From Pyropia yezoensis (Eukaryota > Rhodophyta > Bangiophyceae > Bangiales > Bangiaceae): a DNA stretch of 64,000 bases. How positions within the stretch are numbered: the first letter of the stretch is position 1; each line of letters starts with the position of its first letter. This document shows positions 33,052 through 42,771 of the stretch, in pieces. Made by a program: the position numbers and the translations under genes. Location of the stretch: positions 31,410,894-31,474,893 of the forward strand of contig CM020618.1 in the NCBI GenBank assembly GCA_009829735.1, in the 5' to 3' direction. A model generated the notes under the pieces. The model was given only the letters and a program-made list of their open reading frames with translations. It searched no databases and was not told the DNA's origin.

Positions 33052-33265
33052 CCCCACACCTAGTTAAGACACCCAGAGAGCGGACATAGGGTTCTCGCCA
33101 CTTGGTTGGAGGGTCGATGGAACTGAGGCTTCTCATTGGAAGAATCTGAAACACTCCAAACTTGGTGATTTACAGCGCTGCGGATGACGTCGTCAGCGAG
33201 GGGTGAAAGAGGGGGCTACATCTCCGTCGAATATGCTATGTCCGCCCTTAACTAGGTGTGTCCCC
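33052..33265. mobile_element. MITE-like TIR element, about 214 bp
   Basis: CACACCTAGTTAAG at the left pairs with CTTAACTAGGTGTG at the right, and CGGACATAG near the left pairs with CTATGTCCG near the right; the left arm has about ten extra bases between them. The ends resemble those of the larger element at 39360-40321 (CACGCCTAGTTAAG), so both probably belong to one TIR family. No coding capacity. Confidence 0.7.
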
Positions 33266-33339
33266 GCGGACTAGGCTCGCCCATACTGCGTTCGCGGGCG
33301 GCCGCCCGCCCTCCGAAGGCGCTCGTCCTGCCCGGCAAC

Positions 33340-33530
33340 TCGTCCCCCCACGACGGCCGCCTGGCCGGCAGCTCGCCCCCCCCCCCGCCTGCCCGGCAAC
33401 TCGCCCCCCCCCCCGCCTGCCCGGCAACTCGCCCCCCCCCCGCCTGCCCGGCAACTCGCCCCCCCCCCCCGCCTGCCCGGCAACTCGCCCCCCCCCCCCA
33501 CCTGCCCGGCAACTCGCCCCCCCCTCACTC
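33340..33530. repeat. C-rich minisatellite, about seven units of 26-29 bp
   Basis: GCCTGCCCGGCAACTCG followed by 9-11 C recurs from about 33365 to 33525, with an earlier GCCTGGCCGGCAGCTCG unit. The complementary strand has runs of G that could form quadruplexes. It lies upstream of the kinase gene. Confidence 0.9.
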
Positions 33531-33676
33531 TCCCCGCCTCCACCCCCCTGCCCCCCCCACCGCCACCGGCAAGATTGCACCTCCGCCCCCTTCCCCTCCC
33601 CGCCCCCAGGTTTCCCCCTCCTTCTCCACCCATTCCCACCCCCGCCCCCCCCCACCCCGTGGGCCGGCGCGGCGGC

Positions 33677-36202
33677 ATGGCCCCGCCGCGGCGGCCGCCG
33701 CCGCGCCTCCGTCGCGGCCCCACCGCCGCCGCCGCCGCCGCCGCCGCTGCCGCCGCCGCGGCGGCGGCCAGCGACTCGTCGTCTGACGGCGAGGGGGGAG
33801 GAGCGGCGCACTGGGGTGCCCCGCTGGCCGCTCGGCGGCGGCGACGGCCGCCGCCACCGCCACCACAATCACCACCACCACCGCCGCCGCCGCCGCCGCC
33901 GCCACCGCTGCCGCCGCCGCCGCCGTCGTCGTCACCGTCGCTTCTGCCGCCGTCACTGCCGGCGTCGTCGGCTCCCGCGCCGCGTGTCACGGCCACTGCC
34001 GTTGCTGCCGCGGGCGCCCTCCGCACCCGCCGTGCCCGTACGTCTCGTTTCTCTTCTGTCCCCACCCCCGGCGGTGCGTGTGGCGCGCCGCGGGCGCAGT
34101 GCCCCTCCCCCGCTGCCCCCCGCGACGACTATTCCCCCCTTTTCCCTGCCACTGGCGCCGCACCGCAGAGGCCCCTCCGTGAGGGGTCCCCGTCTCGCCT
34201 GCCGCCCCCACCGTGCGCTGATGTTGAACTGGGTGACCCCGCCGCGCCGTGTATTGGCCGCCCCCCGCCTTTTGCCTCTTCCCCCTCCTCCCCTCGCTCT
34301 GCGTTGGCCGCTGTCGCGGGTGTGCTGCCCTTGCCCCCTTTGCCTTCCCCCTTGCAGGTACCTGCCGCCATGAGTGCTGCCAAGCGGCCGCTGCCGCCGC
34401 CGGCCGCTGACGGTGACCACGGCAATGGCGACGGCGACGGCAAGCGCCCCCGCCTCAACCCGGACGGCGGCGACAGTGGCGCCGGCAGCAACGGCGACAG
34501 TGGCAGTGGCGGCGGCAACGGGGCCGTTGGGGCAGCCACCGCCGCCCCTACCGCCGCCGCGATCACCGCCGCCGCCATCACCACCGCCGACGCGGATACG
34601 TTTGACATGTTTGCCGCTGCCCCATTGGCGTCGGTGGCCGAGGCAGCGGCCCTTCTGCGCGGCGGCTCGGCAGCGGTAGGTGGGCTGACGGGGGGAGATG
34701 GTGGCGGGGGATGTGTGGCAGGGCGGTGTTGTGTGTGTCTCCGGGTGAGGGGGGGGAGGTGGGACGGAGGTGGAGTGGTGGGCCGTGGTGGTGACGGCTG
34801 GGCCGCGCGCCAGCGCGGCTTTGAAAGGTTGGTGGGTGACTGACTGCGTCACGGTACGGTGTGTGCCCGGCCGCTCGCGCTTTGTTCCTTGGTTTCTTGT
34901 CCCTTCGCTCCTTTTTCTTCTCTTGGCGTTTTCTCATCACTGCACACTGCTCTCCCCCCTCCTGCCCCCCCGCCAGGCGGCGCGTCCGCCTGGTGCTGAC
35001 GGCACTACCTCCCCGTCGGGCCACTACACCTTTCACTCTGGTGACCGCTTTGCCGGCGGGCGTTACGCCCCCGACTCGGTTGCGGGCCGCGGCGTCTTTG
35101 CCACCGTCCTGGCGGGCACAGACCACGGGGTGTCGCCGCCACGGCGGGTGGCCATCAAGCTCCTCCGCGCCAACGACGCGATGCGGCGGGCGGGGGCGTC
35201 GGAGGTGGCCGTCCTCCATGCCATTGCCGCCGCGGCGGGGGCATCAGCGGGCACGGCGCCGGCAGACCACGCCGGCCACTGTGCGGTGCTGCTCGACTCG
35301 TTCCTGCACCGGGGCCACCTGGCGCTGGTGTTTCCCCTCGCGTGTGGCACCCTCCGCGACGCCCTCGAGGCGTACGGCGCGGGGACTGGGCTGGCCCTCG
35401 AGGCGGTGCGACTCTACGGGCGGCAGCTGTTTTCGGCGCTCGCAACGCTCCGCGCCGCGCGGGTCGTCCACGGGGACATCAAGCCGGACAATGTGCTTCT
35501 GTCGGCCGACCGGGCGACCGCCACGCTCGCCGATTTCGGGTCGGCGTGGGTGGAGGCGCCTCCTCCTGCGGGGGCGGAGGTGGGGGAAGGGGCCGCGGCG
35601 GCAGCGGCGGCGGTGGCGGCGCCTCCACTTCCCCGAGCAGGAACCGGAGTAGCGGTGGGCGCCGCGGCGGGTGCCTCCTCCCCCACCACCCCCTACCTCG
35701 TGTCACGCTTTTACCGCGCCCCCGAAATCGCGCTGCGCCTCCCCCGGGGCCCCCCCGCGGACGTGTGGTCGGTCGGTTGCGTGCTGTACGAGCTCTACAC
35801 GGGCCGCCTGTTGCTGCCGTCGACGGACAATGCCGACCTTCTGCGCCGCGTCGCGACGCTCCGGGGTGGCAGGCGGGTGGGGGGGGGGGGTGGGGGCGGG
35901 GGCGGGGGGGGGGGGATCCCCGCGCGGATGCTTCGTGCCTCCCCACGCGGCCGCGACTGGACCGCCTCTGCGATGGCGGGCGCGCCACCGCCGCCGACGC
36001 ACCCGGGGGGGGGGGTGGTGGCGGCGGGCATTGCCGCGGCCGCGGCGGCCGAGGCGGGGGCGGGGGGGGAGAGGGGGGAGCGGGTGTTGGGGGGGCTGCC
36101 GCCGCCCTCGCCGACCTCATTGACCGGTGTGTGGTGGTGGACCCGCGGCGGCGGTGTGGGGTGGACGAGGCGCTCGCGCACCCCTTCTTCCGGGGGACCT
36201 AG
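33677..36202 (+). CDS. PRP4K: PRP4-type protein kinase (PRPF4B family)
   Basis: A spliceosome-associated Ser/Thr kinase by family. ATG at 34370 opens an exon (MSAAKRPLPPPAADGDHGNG, ending 34675; contains DTFDMFAAA). An intron 34676-34976 (GTAGGT to CCAG) joins in phase to the kinase exon. ATG at 33677 is in the same frame and would add 231 Ala/Arg/Ser-rich residues, as expected for this family. Numbering from 34370: GRGVFATV 139-146, ATP lysine VAIK 163, VVHGDIKPDN 265-274, ADFGSA 287-292, TPYLVSRFYRAPE 340-352, ADVWSVGCVLYELYTG 363-378, then IPARMLRA. TPYLVSRFYRAPE and HGD in place of HRD (PRP4 kinases have HAD) point to PRP4. About 45 Ala/Gly/Pro-rich residues sit between DFGSA and TPYLV, where relatives have about ten. 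The last part (ALADLIDRCVVVDPRRRCGV to HPFFRGT, stop 36200-36202) is in another phase, after long G runs; a G-run length error is likely. Confidence 0.85.
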
Positions 36203-36411
36203 CTCCTGAAAAGCGGGGAGGGGTGGCGACCGACGGGTGGACCGTTGGGGGACAGGCGTGTGGGTGTGGGCGGGGCGGGGAGGGGGAGGGGGGGAGGAGG
36301 TTCGGAGCACTGGACGGGGTTGTTTGTGGGGGGGCCTTTGTTTTCTTTTGAGGGCACGGGCGGGGTCCCGCCGCCCCACCGCGGGGGCGAGTCCTCTGCC
36401 GGCGATGGCCG

Positions 36412-39334
36412 CTAGGCGTGCCCTCTGGCAGCTGCTGCGGCCTCTGCGGAGTCGGCGGTGGTAGCGGCCGACGCGGCGGCGGCGGCGGCGGCGTCGGCGG
36501 CGTCGGCGGCGTCGGCGGCGTCGGCGGTGTTGGTGTTGACGGCAGTGGCTGGGGTGGCGGCGGTGGTGGAGGTGGCGGTGGCCACCAGCGGAAGCCGCCG
36601 CACCTCTGGGCACAGCGCGGCTACATTGGCGGTGGTGACGGCGGTGGCGAGCTCCCCCGCAATGAGCGCCGCGTAGAGGATGCCACGGGAGCCGAGGCCT
36701 GTTGGGGGGGGGGGGGCGAGGAAGGCGGGAGGGAAAGGTAGGCGAGGGGGGGGATGGGATGGGATGCGAGATGAAGGGGAGTGGGTGTCGGTGCCGCCGT
36801 CGCGCGACCGCCGACGCTCGTCGCCGCCCACAATGAGCACCATCCCGCCGCGACACACTGATGGTCAGTAAACGCGGTCTGTAAAGGGGTCTGCCGCAGG
36901 CCTCCACCCCCACCCCTGCTGAAGCGCCACACCCTCTTCCCACGCCGTCCCTCCCCCTCCGCCCCCCGCCCATCCCCTCCCTCGACCCACGGCACGTACC
37001 CACAAAGGCCCACGCGCGGCCACCGTGGGCAACCTCCCCGTCAGAGGTGGTGAGGACGTTGGCGAGCGGCAGCGCTCCCGCAGGGCCCCGCGGCGGCAGA
37101 CCGCGCACGCCCGCCTGTGGGAAGTCAGCGGGGCCGGGGGCGCCGGCAGCAACACAGGCGTGGAGAAAGGGCGGTGGAGCGCAAAGGGAGGGAGGGGGGG
37201 GGGGGAAGGGGGAGGGGGGAAAGTGGGGAAGAAAGGGACCAGGCACAAAGATAAACGGACGAGGGGGGAGGGGGGGACCGCGCCAGTCAGACCACCACTG
37301 CTGCAGCGTGTGGGCGGGGGCGGGGCTGCGGCGGGTCGACCACCCGCGGCCACCAGTGCTTTCCCCTTCCCCCTCCCGCCGCGCCCCGCCTGCCTGTCAC
37401 TGATCAGTCCCCACCAGCCAGCCCACCCCACCCCCGCCGAAACCCCCCATGGCCACAGGATGAGAAACTCGCGCCCACGTCCTCCGCCCCCCCCCTGCCC
37501 CCCCGCAAAGGTCACCCCCGCACCTCGGTGGCAGCCCGCCTGCCCAGCTGTCCTCCCTCTCCCCTTCCCCCCCCCCAAAAAAACGTACCACCGCACGGAC
37601 AGGCCGCCACCCCGTCCCCCCCCCGGGGGCGGCCCCCCCCCACAGGCCGGCCACCTCGTCGGCCAGCGCCGCGGCGGCGGCGGCCACGTCGGGCGGGGCG
37701 GCCAGGTCCACCCCGGGACCGGGGTGCTCCCACGTGGCGCCGACGAGCACCTCGTCGGCTGCCGCCTTTGGGATGACATACTTTTTGCACAGCAGCGGCA
37801 GCGGTGGCGGAGGGACCGCCGTCGCCGTCGGGGAGCCACCGCCACCGCCACCGCCGCCGTCGCCGCCGTCGTCGACAGGGGCGCGACCATAGTAGACGTT
37901 TTGGCCACGCACCGGCTTGATGGGTAGCCCCGCCAGGCCGGGGATGGACGCGGCCGTGGCGCCCGCGGTGAGGATGAGCGCGTCATGGGTCGCGAGGAGG
38001 TGGGAGATGCTGGGGGAGGGGGAAGGAGGCGAGGGTGGTGGGGGACAAGACCGAGGACGGCACCCACCAAACACACACACCGTCCGTGGCGGGGAGCGGA
38101 AGGCAGCAGAGCCGCACCAGGGGGGTCAGTCACCGCCCTCGCCCGCCGCCCCCGCCCCACCCGCCCCCCTCTAGATGCGTGGCACCGCCGCAGCCCCCCG
38201 CTACACAGGCTGCACCCACCTCCCATCCTCCCCAACATACCTCTCCACCCGGCGGTGCACCCACTCGGCGCGCCCCCCCCCCAAGAGCCCCCCCCACAGC
38301 CCCGCCAGCAGGCGGGGCATATCCACCACCACTCCCCGGCGGAGCTCAATGCCGCCCATGGGCGCGCCCACCCCCCCCTCCCCCGCGGGCGCGTCCGCAT
38401 CGCCGTCGGCACCGGCGCCCCAGCGCACCACCTCCCCGCGCCCACCGTCGGCGGCCACGGCGGCGGCATAGTCGGTCACGTTGCGGGCGGTGCGGGCGAC
38501 CTTGCGCACGCCCCCACCCACCGCCAGGGGCGGCGGCGGCGGCGGCGGCGGTGGCGGCAACGCCGATGACAACAGTCCCGTGGCCGCCGCCGTCGCCGCC
38601 GCCGTCGCCGCCACCGTCGACGCCGCCGTCGCCGCCGCCGCCACCGCACTCTCCGCGGTCGACACCAGCGCGAGCGCCGCGTCGAGCGCCTCCCCCCCCC
38701 GCCACGCCTCCCGACGCCCGCGGGGCCCGTACGGGTGGAGGAGCCCCGCAGCGGCGGCCGACGCCCCCCCCACCCCGGGCCCCGGGCGCTCGTCATAGAC
38801 CGTCACCGAGGCGGTCGGGGCTGCGGCGAGCAGCGCCGCCGCCGTAGCCAGGCCCGCAATGCCGCCGCCAACAATGGCGAAGGAGGGGGTGGGGGGGAGG
38901 GGGGGGATGACGCCGGCGGCTGGTGTGGGTGGCGGGGGAGGCGGGGGGGGGGGGGAGGACGCGCGCCGGGGGCCCCGCGACGCGCGCGTGCCTGGGGGGG
39001 GAGCGCCGCGCGGCCGCGGCGCCAGCGGCGGCTGAGGCGGCGGCCGAGGGCGCTTGTACGGGGGGGGCGCAGCAGGGGAGGGGGGGGGGTGAAGGCGGTG
39101 GCCATCGTCGACGCAAGGGGAGCGTAGGGGGGGGAAAGAGGGGGTGAAGGGCCGGGGAGGGGGGGGGGGCGACGCGGAGCAGGGGCGGCAGGCAATGGAA
39201 ATGGGGGATGGAAGGGAGGCACCCGGGGGGAGGCAAGCGGGGAGGAGGTGGGGGACGACAGTCGGGCGAAGCGCCGGCGACGTCGATAAGAGGTGGCACA
39301 CACGAGAGGGCATGGGTGGGGCCTCGTTTTTCAT
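36412..39334 (-). CDS. DAO-family FAD-dependent oxidoreductase, four exons
   Basis: Exons on the minus strand: 39334-38220, 38009-37589, 37114-37000, 36698-36412; every intron is GT-AG and all phases agree, giving about 645 residues. After a Pro-rich N-terminus comes the FAD-binding AIVGGGIAGLATAAAL, then GGASAAAAGLLHPYGPRGRR. Exon 2 has THDALILTAG, GLPIKPVRGQNVYYGR and VGATWEHPGPGV. Exon 3 has AGVRGLPPRGPAGALPL and, spliced to exon 4, GLGSRGILYAALIAGELA, the FAD-contacting C-terminus. The GLLHPY motif and GLGSRG end resemble plant plastid FAD oxidoreductases of the At5g48440 type and the oxidase half of MnmC. Substrate unknown; the long N-terminus could hold a targeting peptide. The tail is an Ala/Asp repeat encoded by a GCC/GTC microsatellite. 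It is tail to tail with the kinase (209 bp apart), and a TIR element starts 26 bp upstream of the chosen ATG. Confidence 0.85.
37589..38009 (-). other. Exon 2 of the FAD oxidoreductase and its splice sites
   Basis: Acceptor CCCCCAG just before 38009 after a pyrimidine-rich tract, donor GTACGT right after 37589. I chose this donor over an earlier GTGGGG because it alone gives the correct phase to enter exon 3 and leaves a W-x-PV-RAV-AGVRGLPPR join like relatives. Confidence 0.75.
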
Positions 39335-39359
39335 GATGTCCCACCATGAGTATCTACGT

Positions 39360-40321
39360 GGGGGCACGCCTACTTAAGGTGTGCAGCCTGGGTTTCTTTA
39401 CACAATCCTTTTCAAAGAAACGTGCAGCCCTGTGAGTGGCTGGGAAGAACATTGGGGTTTTTTCATGACCCCAATTTTCACCCCACGCCACAGAGGCCGT
39501 GAGGGACGGTCGTGCGCAGCCCCGGTGACGCGGCCACCCAAATCTTGCGCATGAGTGTGTCCCCGCGATTGAATCTACCCAACCCCTGGCACGACATTTC
39601 CACCCTCCCGTCGCCTTGACGCCTCCCCCTTCAACCCCCCCCCCCGCCGGGGTCTAGAGGTGACAGCCCTTCCCCCATCAATAACTCCATTCCTGCCGCT
39701 GTTACCTCGGGCATTCTCAGACATCTCTGAGATGCCCCGGGGAAGCGTCTGCAGGTGTACTATGAGGGTCGAAAAGCCTCCGAGATGCAGAGGACAGTAT
39801 ATCCGCCACAGGTGGTAGAGTCACAGTCATGAGGGGACTGCACCTCCCCCGAGACGTGAAAAGACGCCCCCTGCGCCGGGCCCACCCCTGTTTGACCTCG
39901 CCAACCCCGGGTGTGGCGGGTAGTGAGCCTTTGGGGGGTGCGCCGGGCGAGGGTGGTGGCCTTTGGGCGCTGTGCGAGGGGATGATGTGTGGTGGGTGGC
40001 ACTTCACCAAGGTGTGGTTTTTAGTTCAGGCAGCCGTTCTTCGAGGAACGGTTGACTCTCCACAATGCGTTCTTTTCTAATCTTTTCTATTCTCACCTGC
40101 CCCACACGGCCGCGACAATTGAAGCAGGTGAACACGTGTACATTCTTCAACTTTCTGTGGCCCAAAGGAAGAAAAAGACCTGACACCTCGCTCTTGAGCC
40201 AATGCGGTGACAGAATTGTCTCTCACAGCGATCTAGTTGATCTTCGTCAGCCAATGAGGAGACGAGGGAGCCCGTGAAACCCAGGCTGACAAGAAACGCC
40301 CTCTTAACTAGGCGTGCCCCC
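39360..40321. mobile_element. TIR element, about 960 bp, upstream of the FAD oxidoreductase gene
   Basis: Left end GGGGGCACGCCTACTTAAG and right end CTTAACTAGGCGTGCCCCC are inverted with one mismatch, and CAGCCTGGGTTTC at 39384-39396 is inverted at 40276-40288. No frame inside resembles a transposase, so it is non-autonomous. The right end runs into a C tract, which hides any target duplication. Its ends match the 33052-33265 element. Confidence 0.7.
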
Positions 40322-40567
40322 CCCCCTCCGCCCCTCTTCCTGTTGGTCCCACCCGCGCGGCGGCGGCAAATGGGCACTCCACCCCCCGCCTCTCGGCTTG
40401 GCCCAGCGGGGACGGTAGAGGCACCGAAAGGCAACGTCCACCGCCTTGTGCCGGGGCACCGACCACTTGCCGCGGTGGGTGTTGCCGAGCATGTCTCGCA
40501 GAGCCACCTGCAGCGCCTGCCGGGCGTCCCGACGGAACCTGGCGGCGCTACCGCGGTGCTGGCGGTG
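40304..40567 (-). other. Coding-like frame (88 codons), unidentified
   Basis: The frame after a TAG at 40568-40570 reads ARFRRDARQALQVALRDMLG, NTHRGKWSVPRHKAVDVAF and RCLYRPRWAKPRGGGW. The mixed composition is unlike the repeats around it. No family recognised. It has no ATG at its start and runs into the TIR of the neighbouring element, so it is truncated or part of an eroded gene. Confidence 0.35.
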
Positions 40568-40570
40568 CTA

Positions 40571-41020
40571 TCTAGGAGAGGGCTCGGGCGGAGAGGGTGG
40601 GGGGGTGGCGGCGGGCGTCCCCTCTGCAGCCTCTGCCACAGCAGGCGGCTGTCCTCCACGAGCAGCACCGCTTGCACTGCCCGTGGCGTCCGTACCGCCC
40701 GACGCACTCGCGGTCCCGTCAGGTCCGCCGCCTCCGCCCCCCCCTCCCCCCCCCCCCGACGGGGCACCACCCGCCACCCCCCCGTCGTTGGCCTTGCGGT
40801 CACGCCCTCCCCCCGGTCCCGACAGCTTGCGCTTGGTGCCCCGGGGCTGGGGGGGTAGCTCTCCCGCAGCAGCCGCCATGGCCCCGTCGACACGCTCCCA
40901 TCTTGAGGACTGCCACCGGCGGCGACCGCCACGCCGACCACTGCCATTGCCGCACGCGACAGCGCGTCGAGGGCAACCACCTTTCTCCGCGCCCACCGGC
41001 AACGACGGACGCATGGCCGG
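40571..41020. other. Eroded coding-like DNA, no clear frame
   Basis: Minus-strand frames in different phases each look partly protein-like (KVVALDALSRAAMAVVGVAV; RGTKRKLSGPGGGRDRKAN), then turn into Gly- or Pro-rich repeats. Possibly part of the same unknown locus as 41021-41992. Confidence 0.3.
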
Positions 41021-41992
41021 TCACCCCAATCGGTAGGGTGGGGGCCTTGTCGACGCCAGGATGTCCTTGTCGCCCGGGTCTAAAGGAACGGGGCACATGG
41101 TCCGCACAGACAGGATGGGAAAGCCCTGCTTCTCCAGCTGCGTTGCGTGTGTGCCCACCATACGAGCCCGCACGCGGTAGCCGTTTGGCCGGCGGGCGAC
41201 GGCCGACACGTCCGCCGTCTCTGCCTCTGCCGCCGTCACCTGACGGGTAACGGTAGAGGCTCAGCCGGCGTTGTCGGCGCGCATGTCAGACCCGACCGTT
41301 GACGAGCGGGACCCAATTGGGCCGCCGCGCACGCGCTTCTCAATGGCCGCCGCGCCGTACTCTGCCACGTCACCGACCAGAGCGGCGTCTGTGGGCAGCA
41401 GTCGTTTGACAATACGCGCCAGCATTGCCAGCGATACCGTCCCGTACCAGTAGAGTGCCACCGATGTGCCGGGCACCAGCGCGTACAGCTTATCGACACC
41501 CCGCCGGAGGACGGCGATCAGAAACGGCAGGTACCGCCACCAGCTGTGGGCCACCTGGTCGACAGACGGGAGGGGGAACAGGTGGCCCTCTTGGTGTTGC
41601 GTTGCCACCCTCGCGGCAGCGATTCCTGTGCACGCCGCGGTGCAGACCGACAGTGGCGGGAGGAGCAGGGCGGCAGACCCCCCGCCGGTCAGGTCCTCAG
41701 TGCCGCGCGTTAAACACCCCACAGCCGCCTTGCACGAGGCAGCTTCCCACGCCTCCAACGTGTTGCGGGTGGGGGCCGGACTCGCAGCCGCAGCCACAGC
41801 CGCCGGCACAGCAGACGCGACGTGGCGCGCCAGGCGCCAAATCGCAACCGCCACCATCCGCTGCACGTGGGTGACAATGTTGGTTGCCACCGGCTTCCGC
41901 CTCGCGTGGCTGTTCTTGCGCGGCAGGTGCGCGTCGCATGCAGGGGTGAAGGACGATGTGGTTTTCCGCGTTGCCGCCTCCGTAGCCGCCAT
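41021..41992 (-). pseudogene. Unidentified eroded gene, two frames in the same phase
   Basis: A 244-codon frame (41992-41261) and a 73-codon frame (41239-41021) have the same phase. The first contains KPVATNIVTHVQRMVAVAIW, LFPLPSVDQVAHSWWRYLPF, LIAVLRRGVDKLYALVPGTS and LLPTDAALVGDVAEYGAAAI; the second ARRPNGYRVRARMVGTHATQ, LEKQGFPILSVRTMCPVPLD. Composition is mixed and helical, quite unlike the low-complexity background, so this is or was coding. No catalytic motif is evident and I do not recognise the family. The sequence from 41993 to about 42300 continues in a similar style in a different phase (TALAAVSGGGGSDQGFNG). Confidence 0.45.
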
Positions 41993-42302
41993 CAGCTGCA
42001 GGTGGGCCGCAAGCAGACGTACGGCGGTCGGCGACCGCGTCGGCGACGACGGCGGCGAGGACGTCGCCCGCTGCCGTTACCGCCGTGTCTGTGCCGGGCA
42101 CCACGGCGGCGGTGTCGACACCGCTACCGCCGCCATTAAAGCCTTGGTCGCTGCCACCGCCGCCCGACACAGCCGCCAGCGCTGTGCCCAGAAGAGTGTG
42201 AGCCTTGGACTCCCGGCGGCCAGACGACGACGCCTCTGGCTACGCTTCCCGTGTGGTGGGGGCACCAATGGCCGCCAGTCGGCGGCGAAGGAGAGCGGCC
42301 TT

Positions 42303-42771
42303 TGTGGCAGTATTGACCCCAGGTAGAGGGGCAACACGTGCCATACAAGGGGCGGCAGGCTGCTAGCCTGACCCGTTTCTCCCCATGCATTTGGGTCCAT
42401 ATTCCCTTAGTTTGGGATAGTTATCTTAGTAGTAAATCCAACATGGATTTGAGGGTTTTCTGCATTTTATCGTCTTGAATTTTCGTGTGGCCCGGTGGGC
42501 AGGTGCTGGGGTGGGAGATTCCGAGAGCCGAGATTCTGAGGGGACCCGGGGGGGATAAGGGGAGGGACTGCGGGGCTTGGCCTCGCTTCCCCGTCCCGAC
42601 CAAGGAACTGTTGGTTCACACACCATCTTCTTGTTTTGTCGTGGGGGGTTTGCCCCACAACTGGGATAGAGTGTGTGCAACTAACACTTCTTCCGGTTCC
42701 CCCGACACGGGAGGATGCCCTTGCGCACCGCCCCAACATGGGTGCCGTGTGTGCGAGTGGTTTTTGCCACA
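42303..42771 (+). repeat. Isolated G2 LTR (469 bp), plus orientation
   Basis: Starts TGTGGCAG and ends TTTTTGCCACA, the same length as the other G2 LTRs and about 90 percent identical to that at 47308-47776 by eye. No G2 internal sequence adjoins it; to its right is G1 gag. The 5-base flanks (GCCTT and CGCAG) do not match, so it is not a simple solo LTR and probably marks a rearranged boundary. Confidence 0.85.

Noticed and set aside
35795-37246. A 483-codon minus-strand frame across the kinase and oxidoreductase 3' ends
   Set aside because: Only the short piece at 37000-37114 is meaningful, as exon 3 of the oxidoreductase. The rest is Pro/His-rich reading of introns and of the kinase complement.
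36865-38469. A 534-codon minus-strand frame over the oxidoreductase gene
   Set aside because: It runs through two introns in the wrong phase for the conserved DAO motifs.
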